The notes: generated by a model not told the origin, from the letters alone. Counted from the stretch's first letter, positions 1-9,160 are shown. The stretch is DNA of 64,000 nucleotides from an uncultured Chryseobacterium sp. (GCF_936933875.1 NZ_CAKZIK010000022.1:62001-126000), one strand, 5' to 3'. Program-made: numbers and translations.

Positions 1-162
1 CACCTTTTTGTTTCTAAAGAATATTTGGCAAAGCAAATTGCGTCGATTCATAATCTTGCATTTTACTTAGATTTGGTAAAAGTGGCAAGAGAACATATTT
101 TAGCAGGAGATTTTTATCAGTGGAAGGATTCAATCGTTCCAGTTTTAAAACAAAGACTTTAA
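1..162 (+). CDS. tgt: Queuine tRNA-ribosyltransferase, C-terminal end (partial)
   Basis: The window opens inside this gene; 53 residues and the TAA stop are visible. The pattern HNL-x-FYL-x-LV-x2-AR-x2-I-x2-G-x-F-x2-WK is typical of the last helices of bacterial Tgt. Tgt exchanges guanine-34 for the queuosine precursor in GUN-anticodon tRNAs. The catalytic aspartates and the zinc-binding cysteines lie outside the window or upstream, so intactness cannot be judged. The LptF/LptG-type permease downstream is a neighbour I associate with tgt in Flavobacteriia. Confidence 0.85.
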   Translation, partial: HLFVSKEYLAKQIASIHNLAFYLDLVKVAREHILAGDFYQWKDSIVPVLKQRL

Positions 163-171
163 AATTTAAGC

Positions 172-193
172 GGCTGATTTTTTAGAATCAGCC
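172..193. terminator. Bidirectional terminator hairpin between tgt and a small lipoprotein gene
   Basis: A perfect 8-bp inverted repeat (GGCTGATT / AATCAGCC) with a 6-nt T-rich loop lies between the two convergent stop codons. The following T-tract is weak, so termination efficiency is uncertain. Confidence 0.6.
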
Positions 194-212
194 TCTGTAT
201 TAAAATTTTTCA

Positions 213-443
213 CTACGGATTGTTCGGAATCCTTCCACCTGCAGGAGGAATAGGATTTCCATTATTAAGTTGCGCCTGTAATTCAAGTCTTTCTTCGGGA
301 GTCATGATAGAATTATCTGCTTTATAAACAATATCCGGTACAACTTCAACAGGATCAACAGCAAGAAAGTCTTCTTCCCTGCTTTTACATCCAATTAAAA
401 CTATAAGCAATAATAGTAAATTAAGAGTGTTTTTTGTTTTCAT
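213..443 (-). CDS. Small predicted lipoprotein (76 aa), function unknown
   Basis: The N-terminus has two lysines, a leucine-rich hydrophobic stretch, and a lipobox-like LIGC ending at Cys19, so it is probably exported and lipidated. The mature part is about 57 residues, acidic at first (Arg-Glu-Glu-Asp), then Gln/Asn/Pro-rich, with no recognisable domain and no further cysteine. It is transcribed convergently with tgt and divergently from the permease gene, so it is probably a single-gene unit. No -7 box is obvious upstream. Coding status rests on the well-formed lipoprotein signal and convergent placement with a shared terminator. Confidence 0.6.
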   Translation of the reverse strand: MKTKNTLNLLLLLIVLIGCKSREEDFLAVDPVEVVPDIVYKADNSIMTPEERLELQAQLNNGNPIPPAGGRIPNNP

Positions 444-563
444 ATAAAATATTTTTGATTTGATATTGCTAATATAGAAAAAATTTCTTACGAATAAATA
501 TTAATTTAAACAATAAACACCCAATCAATTCAGATAATATAAAGACAATTTAAACAATAAACT

Positions 564-571
564 TATATTTG
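564..571 (+). promoter_or_regulatory. -7 promoter box TATATTTG of the LptF/LptG gene
   Basis: A perfect match to the Bacteroidota -7 consensus TAnnTTTG. It contains the TTG that could otherwise be read as an upstream start for the permease gene, so translation should begin at the ATG 16 nt downstream. No clear TTG is seen at the -33 position. Confidence 0.55.
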
Positions 572-586
572 CTCATTGTTAACAGA

Positions 587-1681
587 ATGAAGATTATAGA
601 CCTTTACATCATCAAAAAGTATCTTGGAACCCTGGGTTTCATGCTTCTTTTGCTGTCTGTAATCGTTATCGTGATAGATGTTCAGGCAAAATCTCCGAGG
701 ATTGAAGGAAACGGATTTACCGTAAGTTATTTCCTAACGCATTACTATCCGTTTTGGATGATTTACCTTATCATCACGTTCATGTCGATTTTGGTATTTA
801 TTTCTGTCATCTATTTTACATCACGAATCGCGAACAATACCGAAATTGTAGCCATCATCAGTAGTGGCGCAAGTTTTCACCGTTTTGCGAGGCCTTATTT
901 TATTGCTTCTCTTTTAATTGCCGCTTTTGCTTTGATGACGAATCATTTCCTTTTGCCTTGGGCAAATATTCAGAAAAATAAACTCGAAGCGTACACCTAC
1001 AACGAGACTAATAAACAGAAAGTTATTGGAAATACGGAAATTTCAACGGCACTTTCCAAAACAGAATATATTTTCATCAACAATTACAACCGTAAAGAAA
1101 AGCGAGGATCAAGCTTTATTTACCAAAAATTTGATGCGAAACGAAAACTCATTCAACAAGTTACAGGAAACGAATTTTATTGGGACGAAAAGGGGAAAAA
1201 CTTTGTCATTACCAATTATATGGAGCGAAAAGCGTCGGTAAACGATACCGAAGTTCTTTCCAATGGCGAGAAAAAAACAATGAGTTTCGGACATACTCCG
1301 GAAGAGCTTTTTCCGGATGAATTATTGGGACAAACCAAAACAACTCCTGAGTTGAAAAGATTGATCGAACAGGAAAAACAGAAAGGAAATACCAACTTGA
1401 ACCTTTATCTCAACGAGCTTTATCAAAGGACTTCAATGCCTGTTTCTATTATAATTTTGGCAGTTTTAGCCCTTTCACTTTCTTCGGAAAAAAGAAGAGG
1501 TGGACTTGGAGCTAATTTGGCCATCGGTATTTCACTCGCATTTGTTTTTGTATTTTCTTTTGAAGCCTTAAAGGTAGTTTCAGAAAACAATACATTGCCT
1601 CCTTTAGTTGCGATGTGGCTTCCGAATTTTATTTTCGGGCCTTTGGCTTTAATTCTTTATCTCAGAAGAGCGAATCAGTAA
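587..1681 (+). CDS. LptF/LptG family permease
   Basis: Integral membrane protein of about 364 residues of the YjgP/YjgQ (LptF/LptG) family. In this family two permease subunits work with the ATPase LptB to extract LPS from the inner membrane for delivery to the Lpt bridge. Hydrophobic segments sit in two blocks: about residues 10-30, 45-75 and 90-115 at the N-terminus, and three helices in the last 100 residues. A soluble beta-rich periplasmic domain separates them, the expected LptF/G layout. Start chosen at MKIIDLYIIKKYLG, because the upstream TTG lies inside the -7 box. The 3' end overlaps the convergent birA gene by 7 nt. I cannot tell LptF from LptG from sequence alone. Confidence 0.85.
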   Translation: MKIIDLYIIKKYLGTLGFMLLLLSVIVIVIDVQAKSPRIEGNGFTVSYFLTHYYPFWMIYLIITFMSILVFISVIYFTSRIANNTEIVAIISSGASFHRFARPYFIASLLIAAFALMTNHFLLPWANIQKNKLEAYTYNETNKQKVIGNTEISTALSKTEYIFINNYNRKEKRGSSFIYQKFDAKRKLIQQVTGNEFYWDEKGKNFVITNYMERKASVNDTEVLSNGEKKTMSFGHTPEELFPDELLGQTKTTPELKRLIEQEKQKGNTNLNLYLNELYQRTSMPVSIIILAVLALSLSSEKRRGGLGANLAIGISLAFVFVFSFEALKVVSENNTLPPLVAMWLPNFIFGPLALILYLRRANQ

Positions 1682-2388
1682 AGCATTTCGATTTCTTTAA
1701 AGAAAAACTTTTGTAAACCGTCATTTTCTAAATCAATCCAGAGAAAACCGTCTTCATCGGCTTCTTGAATAATGCCATTTTGTCGCACCCCTTTAATTTC
1801 AAAAACCGCGATTTCATTTTTCCTGAAAAGATTTTGGTTTAAATCATTTAAAATCAACTCTTTTTCAATCCATTTATGCAAAGTAGAGCAAATATGTTGA
1901 TGAAAGTTTTCAGTAAAGTGAAGTAAATCGTATCTTTCATTCGTCTGTGTAAAAATAGAGCCCGCTTTTGGCAAATGAGCAAAATTTTCCTGAAGAATAT
2001 TCAGCCCGATTCCGGCAATAAAATAGTCTTCTCCGTTGAATTTTCGTTTTTCGATCAGCATTCCGGAAACCTTTTTTCCAGCGATGATGATGTCATTTGG
2101 CCATTTGATTTTAACATCAACATTGGTCAATTTGGCAAGAAAATCCCGAACAATAACGGCGGTACGAAAATTGAATAAAATATCCGAAAGTAAAAAAGCA
2201 CTGGTTTTAATAGCGATGCTATACGCAAGATTAAGATGTTCCGGAGATTTCCATGAATTTCCATACTGTCCTCTTCCCTGCGTTTGATTAAAAGTGAAAA
2301 CAGATGCACCATCAGGATTTATTTCTAAAAACTGAAGAATTTCATCCTGTGTTGAGCCGCAGTTTTCAAGGTAAAAAAGAGGAAGCAT
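1675..2388 (-). CDS. birA: Biotin--[acetyl-CoA-carboxylase] ligase
   Basis: Activates biotin with ATP and attaches it to the lysine of biotin carboxyl carrier protein. The biotinyl-AMP loop GRGQYG (residues 38-43) followed by the SW of NSWKSP is the family's GRGRxG...W motif. KWPND (95-99) supplies the catalytic lysine, and GIGLNI (127-132) is also conserved. At 237 residues it has the catalytic and C-terminal domains only. The N-terminal winged helix of E. coli BirA is absent, so it should be a monofunctional ligase and not a repressor. It is convergent with the permease gene and divergent from rsfS. Confidence 0.92.
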   Translation of the reverse strand: MLPLFYLENCGSTQDEILQFLEINPDGASVFTFNQTQGRGQYGNSWKSPEHLNLAYSIAIKTSAFLLSDILFNFRTAVIVRDFLAKLTNVDVKIKWPNDIIIAGKKVSGMLIEKRKFNGEDYFIAGIGLNILQENFAHLPKAGSIFTQTNERYDLLHFTENFHQHICSTLHKWIEKELILNDLNQNLFRKNEIAVFEIKGVRQNGIIQEADEDGFLWIDLENDGLQKFFFKEIEMLY

Positions 2389-2448
2389 TTTAAGAAAATT
2401 TTATGAGTTGAAGCGCCTTAAAATCAATGAAAATCAATAAAAAAACAA

Positions 2449-2456
2449 TAAATTTG
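2449..2456 (+). promoter_or_regulatory. -7 promoter box TAAATTTG upstream of rsfS
   Basis: A perfect TAnnTTTG match ending 19 nt before the rsfS ATG. It probably drives rsfS-ftsH. No TTG is visible at the ideal -33 distance. Confidence 0.5.
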
Positions 2457-2475
2457 CAGATTATACAATTTTTGA

Positions 2476-2838
2476 ATGAGTAAAAGTACAGAAAAACAAC
2501 TACTAATCGATAAAATAGTAGAAGCTATACAGGATACGAAAGGGGAAGATATCAAAATTTTCGACCTTTCCAATATCGAAAATTCCGTGGCAGAAACGTT
2601 CATCATCTGCAGCGGAAATTCTAACACTCAGGTTTCAGCCATCGCAGGAAATATCGAAAAAAAGGTAAGAAACGAAATTAAAGAAAGGCCATGGCATGTT
2701 GAAGGAACAGATAATGCAATGTGGGTTTTGGTAGATTACGTTTCTGTGGTGGTGCATGTTTTCCAGAGAGAAACCCGTGAGTATTATGATATTGAAGAAC
2801 TTTGGGGTGATGCAAAAATCACAAATGTTGAAAGCTAA
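2476..2838 (+). CDS. rsfS: Ribosome silencing factor RsfS
   Basis: 120-residue protein of the RsfS/YbeB/Iojap family. It binds L14 on the 50S subunit and blocks subunit joining when nutrients are short. Diagnostic stretches are the ICSGNSNTQV region near residues 47-56, PWHVEG, WVLVDY, and the C-terminal VHVFQRETREYYDIEELW that defines the family. Length matches the family (about 105-125 aa). ftsH follows 17 nt downstream on the same strand, so the two are probably co-transcribed, an order I recall from other Bacteroidota. Confidence 0.95.
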   Translation: MSKSTEKQLLIDKIVEAIQDTKGEDIKIFDLSNIENSVAETFIICSGNSNTQVSAIAGNIEKKVRNEIKERPWHVEGTDNAMWVLVDYVSVVVHVFQRETREYYDIEELWGDAKITNVES

Positions 2839-2855
2839 TTAATTAAAAAAGAAAA

Positions 2856-4841
2856 ATGAATAATAAAGGATTCAACTGGTTTTTTCCTATTGCTATCGTT
2901 GCCTTACTTCTGTTTTTCGCCTCGCAATTCTTCGGAGATTCGAGTGGAAAAACGATGTCAGAAGACGATTTCTTTAAAGAATTTCAAGCGGGAAAAGTTC
3001 AGGACATTAAAATTTACAAAGACACCGAGAAAATCGATGTTTTTTTAACAAAAGCAGCACAAGCAGCAACGGTAAAAAAAGACCAAACGGTGGAAAACCC
3101 GCTTTCGGTTTTGTTTAACCAAAGCGCAACTGCAGATTACACGGTAGATTATGGAGACTTGCAGCTTTTTCTCAAAAAATTTGATGACATAAAAGCGCAA
3201 AATCCTCAACTTACAACGCAAAAAGAATACGGAATTGGCAAAAATCCGATGTCCGAATTGCTTTTCACTGCTTTGTTCTGGATTGCGATTATGGCATTAT
3301 TCTATTTCGTATTGTTCAGAAGAATGGGTGGTTCTGGTGGACCTGGTGGACAAATTTTCTCCATCGGAAAATCCAGAGCAAAACTTTTTGACGAAAAAGA
3401 TAAAATTCAGGTAACGTTTAAAGATGTTGCCGGTTTGGAAGGTGCAAAAGAGGAAGTTCAGGAAGTAGTAGATTTCTTGAAAAACTCCGAAAAGTATACA
3501 AAACTAGGAGGAAAAATTCCGAAAGGTGTTCTTTTGGTAGGTCCTCCGGGAACTGGTAAAACTTTATTGGCCAAAGCTGTTGCAGGTGAAGCGAAAGTCC
3601 CTTTCTTCTCGCTTTCAGGTTCAGATTTTGTAGAAATGTTTGTTGGTGTTGGAGCTTCCAGAGTGCGTGATTTGTTCGCACAGGCGAAAGCAAAATCTCC
3701 GGCCATTATTTTCATTGACGAGATTGATGCGATTGGTAGAGCAAGAGGCGGGAAAAATTTCACAGGAGGAAACGACGAACGTGAAAACACTTTGAACCAA
3801 TTATTAACGGAAATGGACGGTTTCGGAACCGATACGAACGTTATCGTAATGGCCGCAACGAACCGTGCAGATATTTTGGACAAAGCCTTATTAAGAGCAG
3901 GACGTTTCGACCGTTCTATTTACGTTGATTTGCCGGAACTTCATGAAAGAAAAGAAATTTTCGATGTTCATTTGGCTAAAATTAAATTAGATCCAACTGT
4001 TGACAGAGAATTCTTGGCAAAACAAACTCCAGGATTTAGTGGTGCAGATATCGCAAACGTTTGTAACGAAGCAGCTTTAATTGCAGCGCGTAACAATCAT
4101 GAAGCAGTTACAAAACAGGATTTCCTTGACGCTGTGGACAGAATTATTGGTGGTCTTGAAAAGAAAAATAAAGCTATTAAACCTTCTGAAAAGAAAAGGG
4201 TAGCCTATCACGAAGCCGGTCACGCAACAATTTCCTGGTTGGTGGAACACGCGGCTCCACTTTTAAAAGTTACAATTGTCCCAAGAGGACGCTCGTTGGG
4301 TGCAGCTTGGTATCTTCCGGAAGAAAGACAGTTGACAACAACCGAACAAATGAACGACGAACTTTGCGCAACTTTAGGTGGCAGAGCTGCAGAACAGGTA
4401 ATTTTTGGAAACATTTCTACGGGCGCACTTTCGGATTTGGAAAGAGTAACGAAGCAAGCTCAAGCGATGGTTACGATCTACGGTTTAAATGAAAAAGTAG
4501 GTAACATCTCTTACTACGACAGTTCAGGACAGTCTGAATATTCGTTCGGAAAACCATATTCTGAAGAAACTGCAAAAATGATTGATGGCGAGATTTTTAC
4601 AATCATCGAAACCCAGTATCAAAGAGCGCTACATATTTTGGCTGAAAACAAGGATAAACTAGATGCTTTGGCTGGAAAACTTTTAGAAAAAGAAGTGATT
4701 TTCCGAGAAGACCTTGAAGAAATCTTCGGCAAAAGAGCTTGGGATCCGGAATTAACGGAACATCCTGTTTCAAGCAATCAAAATAAAGAAAGTGAATCGC
4801 CGGAAACAGTATTGGCTCCGGAATCTAACACTCAGATTTAA
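2856..4841 (+). CDS. ftsH: ATP-dependent zinc metalloprotease FtsH
   Basis: Membrane-anchored AAA+ protease that degrades unfolded membrane proteins and short-lived regulators. Two transmembrane segments (about residues 5-23 and 133-152) flank a periplasmic domain. The AAA module has Walker A GPPGTGKT near residue 229, Walker B IIFIDEIDAIG, and the second region of homology ending in RAGRFDR. The zinc site HEAGH is at 452-456. At 661 residues it is full length; the last 25 residues are Ser/Glu/Pro-rich and probably disordered. A strong intrinsic terminator follows, separating it from the LUD gene. Confidence 0.97.
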   Translation: MNNKGFNWFFPIAIVALLLFFASQFFGDSSGKTMSEDDFFKEFQAGKVQDIKIYKDTEKIDVFLTKAAQAATVKKDQTVENPLSVLFNQSATADYTVDYGDLQLFLKKFDDIKAQNPQLTTQKEYGIGKNPMSELLFTALFWIAIMALFYFVLFRRMGGSGGPGGQIFSIGKSRAKLFDEKDKIQVTFKDVAGLEGAKEEVQEVVDFLKNSEKYTKLGGKIPKGVLLVGPPGTGKTLLAKAVAGEAKVPFFSLSGSDFVEMFVGVGASRVRDLFAQAKAKSPAIIFIDEIDAIGRARGGKNFTGGNDERENTLNQLLTEMDGFGTDTNVIVMAATNRADILDKALLRAGRFDRSIYVDLPELHERKEIFDVHLAKIKLDPTVDREFLAKQTPGFSGADIANVCNEAALIAARNNHEAVTKQDFLDAVDRIIGGLEKKNKAIKPSEKKRVAYHEAGHATISWLVEHAAPLLKVTIVPRGRSLGAAWYLPEERQLTTTEQMNDELCATLGGRAAEQVIFGNISTGALSDLERVTKQAQAMVTIYGLNEKVGNISYYDSSGQSEYSFGKPYSEETAKMIDGEIFTIIETQYQRALHILAENKDKLDALAGKLLEKEVIFREDLEEIFGKRAWDPELTEHPVSSNQNKESESPETVLAPESNTQI

Positions 4842-4849
4842 TTAAAATT

Positions 4850-4893
4850 AATCCCAATATTTCGGTTTTCATAAGAAGTATTGGGATTTTTTT
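4850..4893 (+). terminator. Rho-independent terminator after ftsH
   Basis: A perfect 10-bp inverted repeat (AATCCCAATA / TATTGGGATT) with a 19-nt loop, followed by a run of seven T. Confidence 0.8.
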
Positions 4894-4924
4894 CTTATTT
4901 TTTAGCCTGTTAATAATTATTTTC

Positions 4925-4932
4925 TATTTTTG
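4925..4932 (+). promoter_or_regulatory. -7 promoter box TATTTTTG for the LUD-cdsA-psd unit
   Basis: A perfect TAnnTTTG box just after the ftsH terminator and 27 nt before the TTG start of the LUD gene. It is well placed to drive the LUD protein, cdsA and psd. Confidence 0.5.
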
Positions 4933-4959
4933 TAATACTTATCGTATAAACCACAACAA

Positions 4960-5541
4960 TTGAGTTTATTTAAGAAAATTGTAGGACGCATTCTAAATCA
5001 GCCTGAAGATGAAGAAAATCAGGACCTGAGCAAACTGGGAGATCAGCTGAAACACGCCGATCTTGATTATAAGTTTGCGCAGCTTTTTACGCATTCCGGT
5101 GGTTTTTTCAATTACTGTTCGGATGAGGCAGAAGCGTTACAAACTTTAAATCAAATCATCAAAATTGAAGGCATCAACTCTGTCTTCTGTTGGGATAATG
5201 ATTTGAAAAATTTTCTTGATGTGGTAAAAGTTCCTTATACCAAAGAACTGGAGCTTTTCAACGATGCCGCATTTATCACTTGCGAATATCTTATTGCTTT
5301 CGATGGAAGAATCATGCTTTCACATAACAATATTCTACATTATCATTCTTCCAGACTTCCTGAAAAAATTATCATCATGGCAAACGTTTCACAAATTGTT
5401 ACCAATTTGGGCGATGCAATGATGAAGGTAAAAAGAAGAGGCACATTGAAAAACCTTACCTCGATCAGTGGAAGCCAATCCAAGCTGGATACCCCTAATA
5501 AAGACAATACCAAACTTTTCTTACTTTTGCTCGAGGATTAA
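4960..5541 (+). CDS. LUD (LutC/YkgG-like) domain protein
   Basis: 193 residues resembling the LUD domain family, which includes LutB/LutC of the lactate-utilisation complex. Visible family-like features are the ITCEYLIAFDGRIMLSHNN region (about 107-125) and a conserved TNLGDAMMKVKRRG segment near 147-160. It lacks the iron-sulfur motifs of LutA/LutB and stands beside cdsA, so a lactate role is not supported by context. Its molecular function is unknown. The start is TTG, giving MSLFKKIVGRILNQ; no ATG fits upstream. It is followed by cdsA after 37 nt. Family assignment is moderately sure. Confidence 0.7.
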   Translation: MSLFKKIVGRILNQPEDEENQDLSKLGDQLKHADLDYKFAQLFTHSGGFFNYCSDEAEALQTLNQIIKIEGINSVFCWDNDLKNFLDVVKVPYTKELELFNDAAFITCEYLIAFDGRIMLSHNNILHYHSSRLPEKIIIMANVSQIVTNLGDAMMKVKRRGTLKNLTSISGSQSKLDTPNKDNTKLFLLLLED

Positions 5542-5578
5542 TTCTTTGAGTTTTTATGATAACTAAAACCGGAAAATT

Positions 5579-6448
5579 TTGGATAGAAATCTAGTACAAC
5601 GCCTCATTGGAGGTTTTTTATACGGACTGATTGTCATAGTTTGTACAACACCTTTAGGTTCGCAATTGATTGGGAAAGTTTTTCCGGACATCAAACAGTC
5701 TCAGCTTTATTTTGGTTTAATTTCTTTTTTTTTGTTTATTGGAATTTGGGAATGCATCAAGATCATGAAATTTCGTCGTGGCTGGGAAATGTACGCGGTT
5801 TTACCTTTGGCGCTTCTTGTTTTATACCGTTTCGCGAAAAGATACTTTAACCACGGGTTTTCTTTCGATTTTAATTTATCTGAAATTCTTGGTTTATCTT
5901 TAATTGCAATTGCGGTAATTACGCTATTCAGATTTAAAGAAGAACTTTATTACGACAGCGGAAAACTGATTTTTTCCGTCATTTACGTCGCGCTTCCTTT
6001 TAGCTTTGCGTTAGGATTGCCTAGATTTACTTCTTTTGATGATACTTTTTCTTTAGAAGTTTTCTTTCTTTTTGTTTTGATTTGGAGTAGTGATTCTTTC
6101 GCATATTTCTCAGGAAGACTTTTTGGAAAACATAAAATGGCTCCGAAAATTTCACCTAAAAAAACTTGGGAGGGTTTTGCAGGCGGTGTTATTCTAACTT
6201 TAATCCTTTCCTATTTTATTGAAAAGTATCACACCGATTTGCGTGGAAACTGGATGGTTGTAGGATTTTTAGTGGCAGTTTTTGCTCCGCTTGGAGATTT
6301 GGTAGAAAGTCAACTCAAAAGAAATTTCGGGGTGAAAGATTCCGGAAACATAATTCCGGGACACGGCGGAATTTTAGACAGGCTCGACAGTTTTATTATT
6401 GCTGCTCCGGTTGTATATTTGTACTTTATTCTGGAAAAATTTATTTAA
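5579..6448 (+). CDS. cdsA: Phosphatidate cytidylyltransferase
   Basis: Makes CDP-diacylglycerol from phosphatidate and CTP, the branch point for phospholipid head groups. The polytopic protein (289 aa) ends with the CdsA signature SQLKRNFGVKDSG-N-IIPGHGGILDRLDS, including the metal-binding aspartates and the PGHGG turn. Translation appears to start at TTG (MDRNLVQRLIGG). psd begins 7 nt after the stop, so cdsA and psd are translationally linked and catalyse successive parts of phosphatidylethanolamine synthesis; the intervening PssA is not in view. Confidence 0.95.
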   Translation: MDRNLVQRLIGGFLYGLIVIVCTTPLGSQLIGKVFPDIKQSQLYFGLISFFLFIGIWECIKIMKFRRGWEMYAVLPLALLVLYRFAKRYFNHGFSFDFNLSEILGLSLIAIAVITLFRFKEELYYDSGKLIFSVIYVALPFSFALGLPRFTSFDDTFSLEVFFLFVLIWSSDSFAYFSGRLFGKHKMAPKISPKKTWEGFAGGVILTLILSYFIEKYHTDLRGNWMVVGFLVAVFAPLGDLVESQLKRNFGVKDSGNIIPGHGGILDRLDSFIIAAPVVYLYFILEKFI

Positions 6449-6455
6449 AAAAATC

Positions 6456-7118
6456 ATGAAATTACATAGAGAATCCACAGGAACTATTATTGTTGCTTCC
6501 ATTATTTTTGCCGTAGTTGGCTTTTTGGCGGTGTATTTCCTGAAAATGTGGTCGTTACTAATTATTATTCCACTTTTGGTTATTTACGGATTGGTGTTCT
6601 GGTTCTTCCGTGTTCCGGAAAGAGAAATTTTGGATCATAAGGAAAATGTAATTGCTCCTGTTGACGGAAAAGTGGTAATGATTAAAGAAGTAGAAGAAGA
6701 TGAATTTTTGAAGGGAAAAGCCGTTCAGATTTCGATTTTCATGTCACCTTTGAATGTTCATATCTGTAGATATCCTGTTTCCGGAAAAGTGATTTACAAA
6801 AAATATCATCCCGGAAAATATTTGGTTGCATGGCACGAAAAATCTTCTACAGAAAACGAAAGAACAACCGTTGCGGTGCAAAGTTTAACCAATCATAAAG
6901 TGGTTTTCCGACAAATTGCGGGTTATGTTGCAAGAAGAATTGTGTTCTACTGTAATGAAGGCGATACTGCAAAAGCTGGACACGAATTTGGTTTTATTAA
7001 ATTCGGTTCCAGAATGGACGTTTTCTTGCCTTTAGATACAGAAATTACCTGCAAAATTGGCGACAAAACGACTGGTGGTGTAGATGTAATTGCGAAAATG
7101 AAAGAGCAATCTCTTTAA
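6456..7118 (+). CDS. psd: Phosphatidylserine decarboxylase family protein
   Basis: 220-residue pyruvoyl enzyme that decarboxylates phosphatidylserine to phosphatidylethanolamine. The self-cleavage site is the FGSRMD motif: cleavage between Gly184 and Ser185 would turn the serine into the pyruvoyl group. An N-terminal hydrophobic hairpin (about residues 10-50) anchors it in the membrane, and the segment DGKVV...V...F...LNVHICRYPVSG is typical of the short Psd class. The ATG chosen lies just after the cdsA stop; the longer frame would overlap cdsA by 50 nt and lacks homology. It is the last gene of the unit. Confidence 0.93.
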   Translation: MKLHRESTGTIIVASIIFAVVGFLAVYFLKMWSLLIIIPLLVIYGLVFWFFRVPEREILDHKENVIAPVDGKVVMIKEVEEDEFLKGKAVQISIFMSPLNVHICRYPVSGKVIYKKYHPGKYLVAWHEKSSTENERTTVAVQSLTNHKVVFRQIAGYVARRIVFYCNEGDTAKAGHEFGFIKFGSRMDVFLPLDTEITCKIGDKTTGGVDVIAKMKEQSL

Positions 7119-7270
7119 AATATTTAAAATTTTTGCCACGAATGCACGAATTTTTATTGGTGTTTTCCTGGCAAATTTATTTTTTCAAATCATCTTCCAT
7201 TGTTTTAAACTTGTAAAACAAATTTATACTTTTTTATCGAATAAAGTTTCTTGAAATAAGACGCGAGCGT

Positions 7271-9109
7271 TTACCCAAAATTCTGCAGCTCAACCAATTT
7301 CCTGTAAACCCCATTTTGGTTAAACAGTTCCTGATGTGTTCCCTGCTCAACAATATTTCCGCGCTCCATTACGACAATTAAATCTGCTTTTTGGATGGTA
7401 GAAAGTCGGTGTGCAATAACTAAAGAAGTACGGTTTTCCATCATGTGTTCCAAAGCGTCCTGAACGAGTCTCTCGCTTTCGGTATCTAAAGCGGAAGTAG
7501 CTTCATCCAAAATCATAATCGGTGGATTTTTCAATACCGCTCTCGCAATGGAAACACGTTGTTTTTGTCCGCCTGAAAGTTTGTTTCCGTCGTCCCCAAT
7601 ATTGGTGTTGTAACCTTCAGGTAAATTCACGATGAAACTATGCGCATTGGCAATTTTTGAAGCGTTGATGAGTTCTTCGAAATCAGCTTCCGGCTTTCCC
7701 ATCAAAATATTATTGTAAACGGTATCGTTAAACAAAACCGATTCCTGTGTTACCATTCCCAAAAGATGGCGGTATTCTTTCAAATTGAGATGTTTGATAT
7801 TCACGCCATCTATTAAGATTTCGCCTTCAGAAACATCATAAAAACGGGCCAAGAGATTTGCAATCGTAGTTTTTCCTGAGCCTGATTGTCCTACCAAAGC
7901 AACGGTTTTACCTTTTGGAATTGTAAGACTGAAATTCTTCAGAATCAAATTGTCTTTATCGTAATAAAAACCAATGTTTTTGAATTCAATCTTGTCTTTC
8001 AAACCAGTAATTGCAACTGGATTTGGAATTTCATCCACCTTCAAATCATAATCCAAAACTTCCGAAACACGGTCCAAACTCGCCATTCCACCCTGAATAT
8101 TGGAGAAAGCTGAAGACAATTTTTTCGCAGGATCCAAAATTTGGAAAAACATCCCGATGAACACCAAAAATGTTTCCGGATCCATGGTTTTTTCATTCAG
8201 AATCTGAACTCCGGCAAACCAAGTGATCAGCAAAATCGTTACAGAGCCCAAAAATTCACTCATTGGAGATGCCATTTCACGACGGCGACTCATCCCAATT
8301 GCGTAATTCTGCCAATTATCTGTTGTAGTATTAAATCTGTTTTTCAGGATTTTATCTGCATTAAAAATCTTAATCACCTTTGATGATTTCAAAGTTTCAT
8401 CAACCAATGAAAAAAGATTTCCGAGTTCTTCCTGCGCAGCTGTTGCTTGTCGTTTCAAACTTTTTCCAACAGCAGAAATCAACCATCCCATAATTGGAAA
8501 GACGATGAGTGAAAACAGCGTCAGTTTTGGCGAAAGAAGAAAAAGGGTAATTAACGAAGAAATAATCATGAAAGGCGAATTCACTACATCCACTAAACTT
8601 CCCATAATTCCGTTTTCTACAGCACCGATATCGTTCGAAATTCTCGACATCATATCTCCTTTTCGCTGTTCTGTAAAGAAAGAAACCGGAAGTTTAAGAA
8701 ACTTATTGTACATGGCAGTACGCAAATCTTTGGTAATTCCAACGCGGTAATTCACCAATAAATATGCTCCCAAATAACGGAAAATATTTCGCAGCAAAAA
8801 CGCTACCGCTGTAATCGCACAAAGCACAGCCAATACTTTTACAGCGCCGTAATTATCGATGCTCAGCTGAATTTTATAATATGCCCAATCTTTCGCATAG
8901 CCAAAATAATCTGCAAATTTTCCGCTGTAAACCGGAGCCTTCGAGGTATCAATCCTTTCCATCGTCCCAAACATCAAACCCAAAATTGGGAGCATTGTGG
9001 CGACGGAAAAAATATTCAGAACAGAATATAGAATATTAAATAAGATGCTTAAATAAAGAAATCTTTGGTGTGGTTTTGCGAAATATAAAATGCGCTGTAA
9101 TGGTTTCAT
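7271..9109 (-). CDS. ABC transporter, MsbA-like ATP-binding and permease protein
   Basis: A 612-residue half-transporter with a fused exporter-type transmembrane domain (six helices, residues 1 to about 340) and a nucleotide-binding domain. Walker A GQSGSGKTT is near 406, the ABC signature LSGGQKQR near 511, and Walker B IMILDEATSALD follows. It resembles MsbA, which flips lipid A-core across the inner membrane as a homodimer. Substrate cannot be proved here, because multidrug exporters share this layout. Flanking genes are unrelated, so it is probably monocistronic. A TAATTTTG box lies 17 nt upstream. Confidence 0.85.
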   Translation of the reverse strand: MKPLQRILYFAKPHQRFLYLSILFNILYSVLNIFSVATMLPILGLMFGTMERIDTSKAPVYSGKFADYFGYAKDWAYYKIQLSIDNYGAVKVLAVLCAITAVAFLLRNIFRYLGAYLLVNYRVGITKDLRTAMYNKFLKLPVSFFTEQRKGDMMSRISNDIGAVENGIMGSLVDVVNSPFMIISSLITLFLLSPKLTLFSLIVFPIMGWLISAVGKSLKRQATAAQEELGNLFSLVDETLKSSKVIKIFNADKILKNRFNTTTDNWQNYAIGMSRRREMASPMSEFLGSVTILLITWFAGVQILNEKTMDPETFLVFIGMFFQILDPAKKLSSAFSNIQGGMASLDRVSEVLDYDLKVDEIPNPVAITGLKDKIEFKNIGFYYDKDNLILKNFSLTIPKGKTVALVGQSGSGKTTIANLLARFYDVSEGEILIDGVNIKHLNLKEYRHLLGMVTQESVLFNDTVYNNILMGKPEADFEELINASKIANAHSFIVNLPEGYNTNIGDDGNKLSGGQKQRVSIARAVLKNPPIMILDEATSALDTESERLVQDALEHMMENRTSLVIAHRLSTIQKADLIVVMERGNIVEQGTHQELFNQNGVYRKLVELQNFG

Positions 9110-9126
9110 CCAATAAAATTGAACGG

Positions 9127-9134
9127 CAAAATTA
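9127..9134 (-). promoter_or_regulatory. -7 promoter box TAATTTTG of the MsbA-like gene
   Basis: A TAnnTTTG match on the minus strand, 17 nt before the ATG. No -33 TTG is seen. Confidence 0.45.
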
Positions 9135-9160
9135 CTGAAATTTTAATAGCTCATTCCTAA

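Noticed and set aside
569..586. A TTG upstream start for the LptF/LptG gene.
   Set aside because: The TTG belongs to the -7 box TATATTTG, so it cannot be in the mRNA; ATG at 587 is used.
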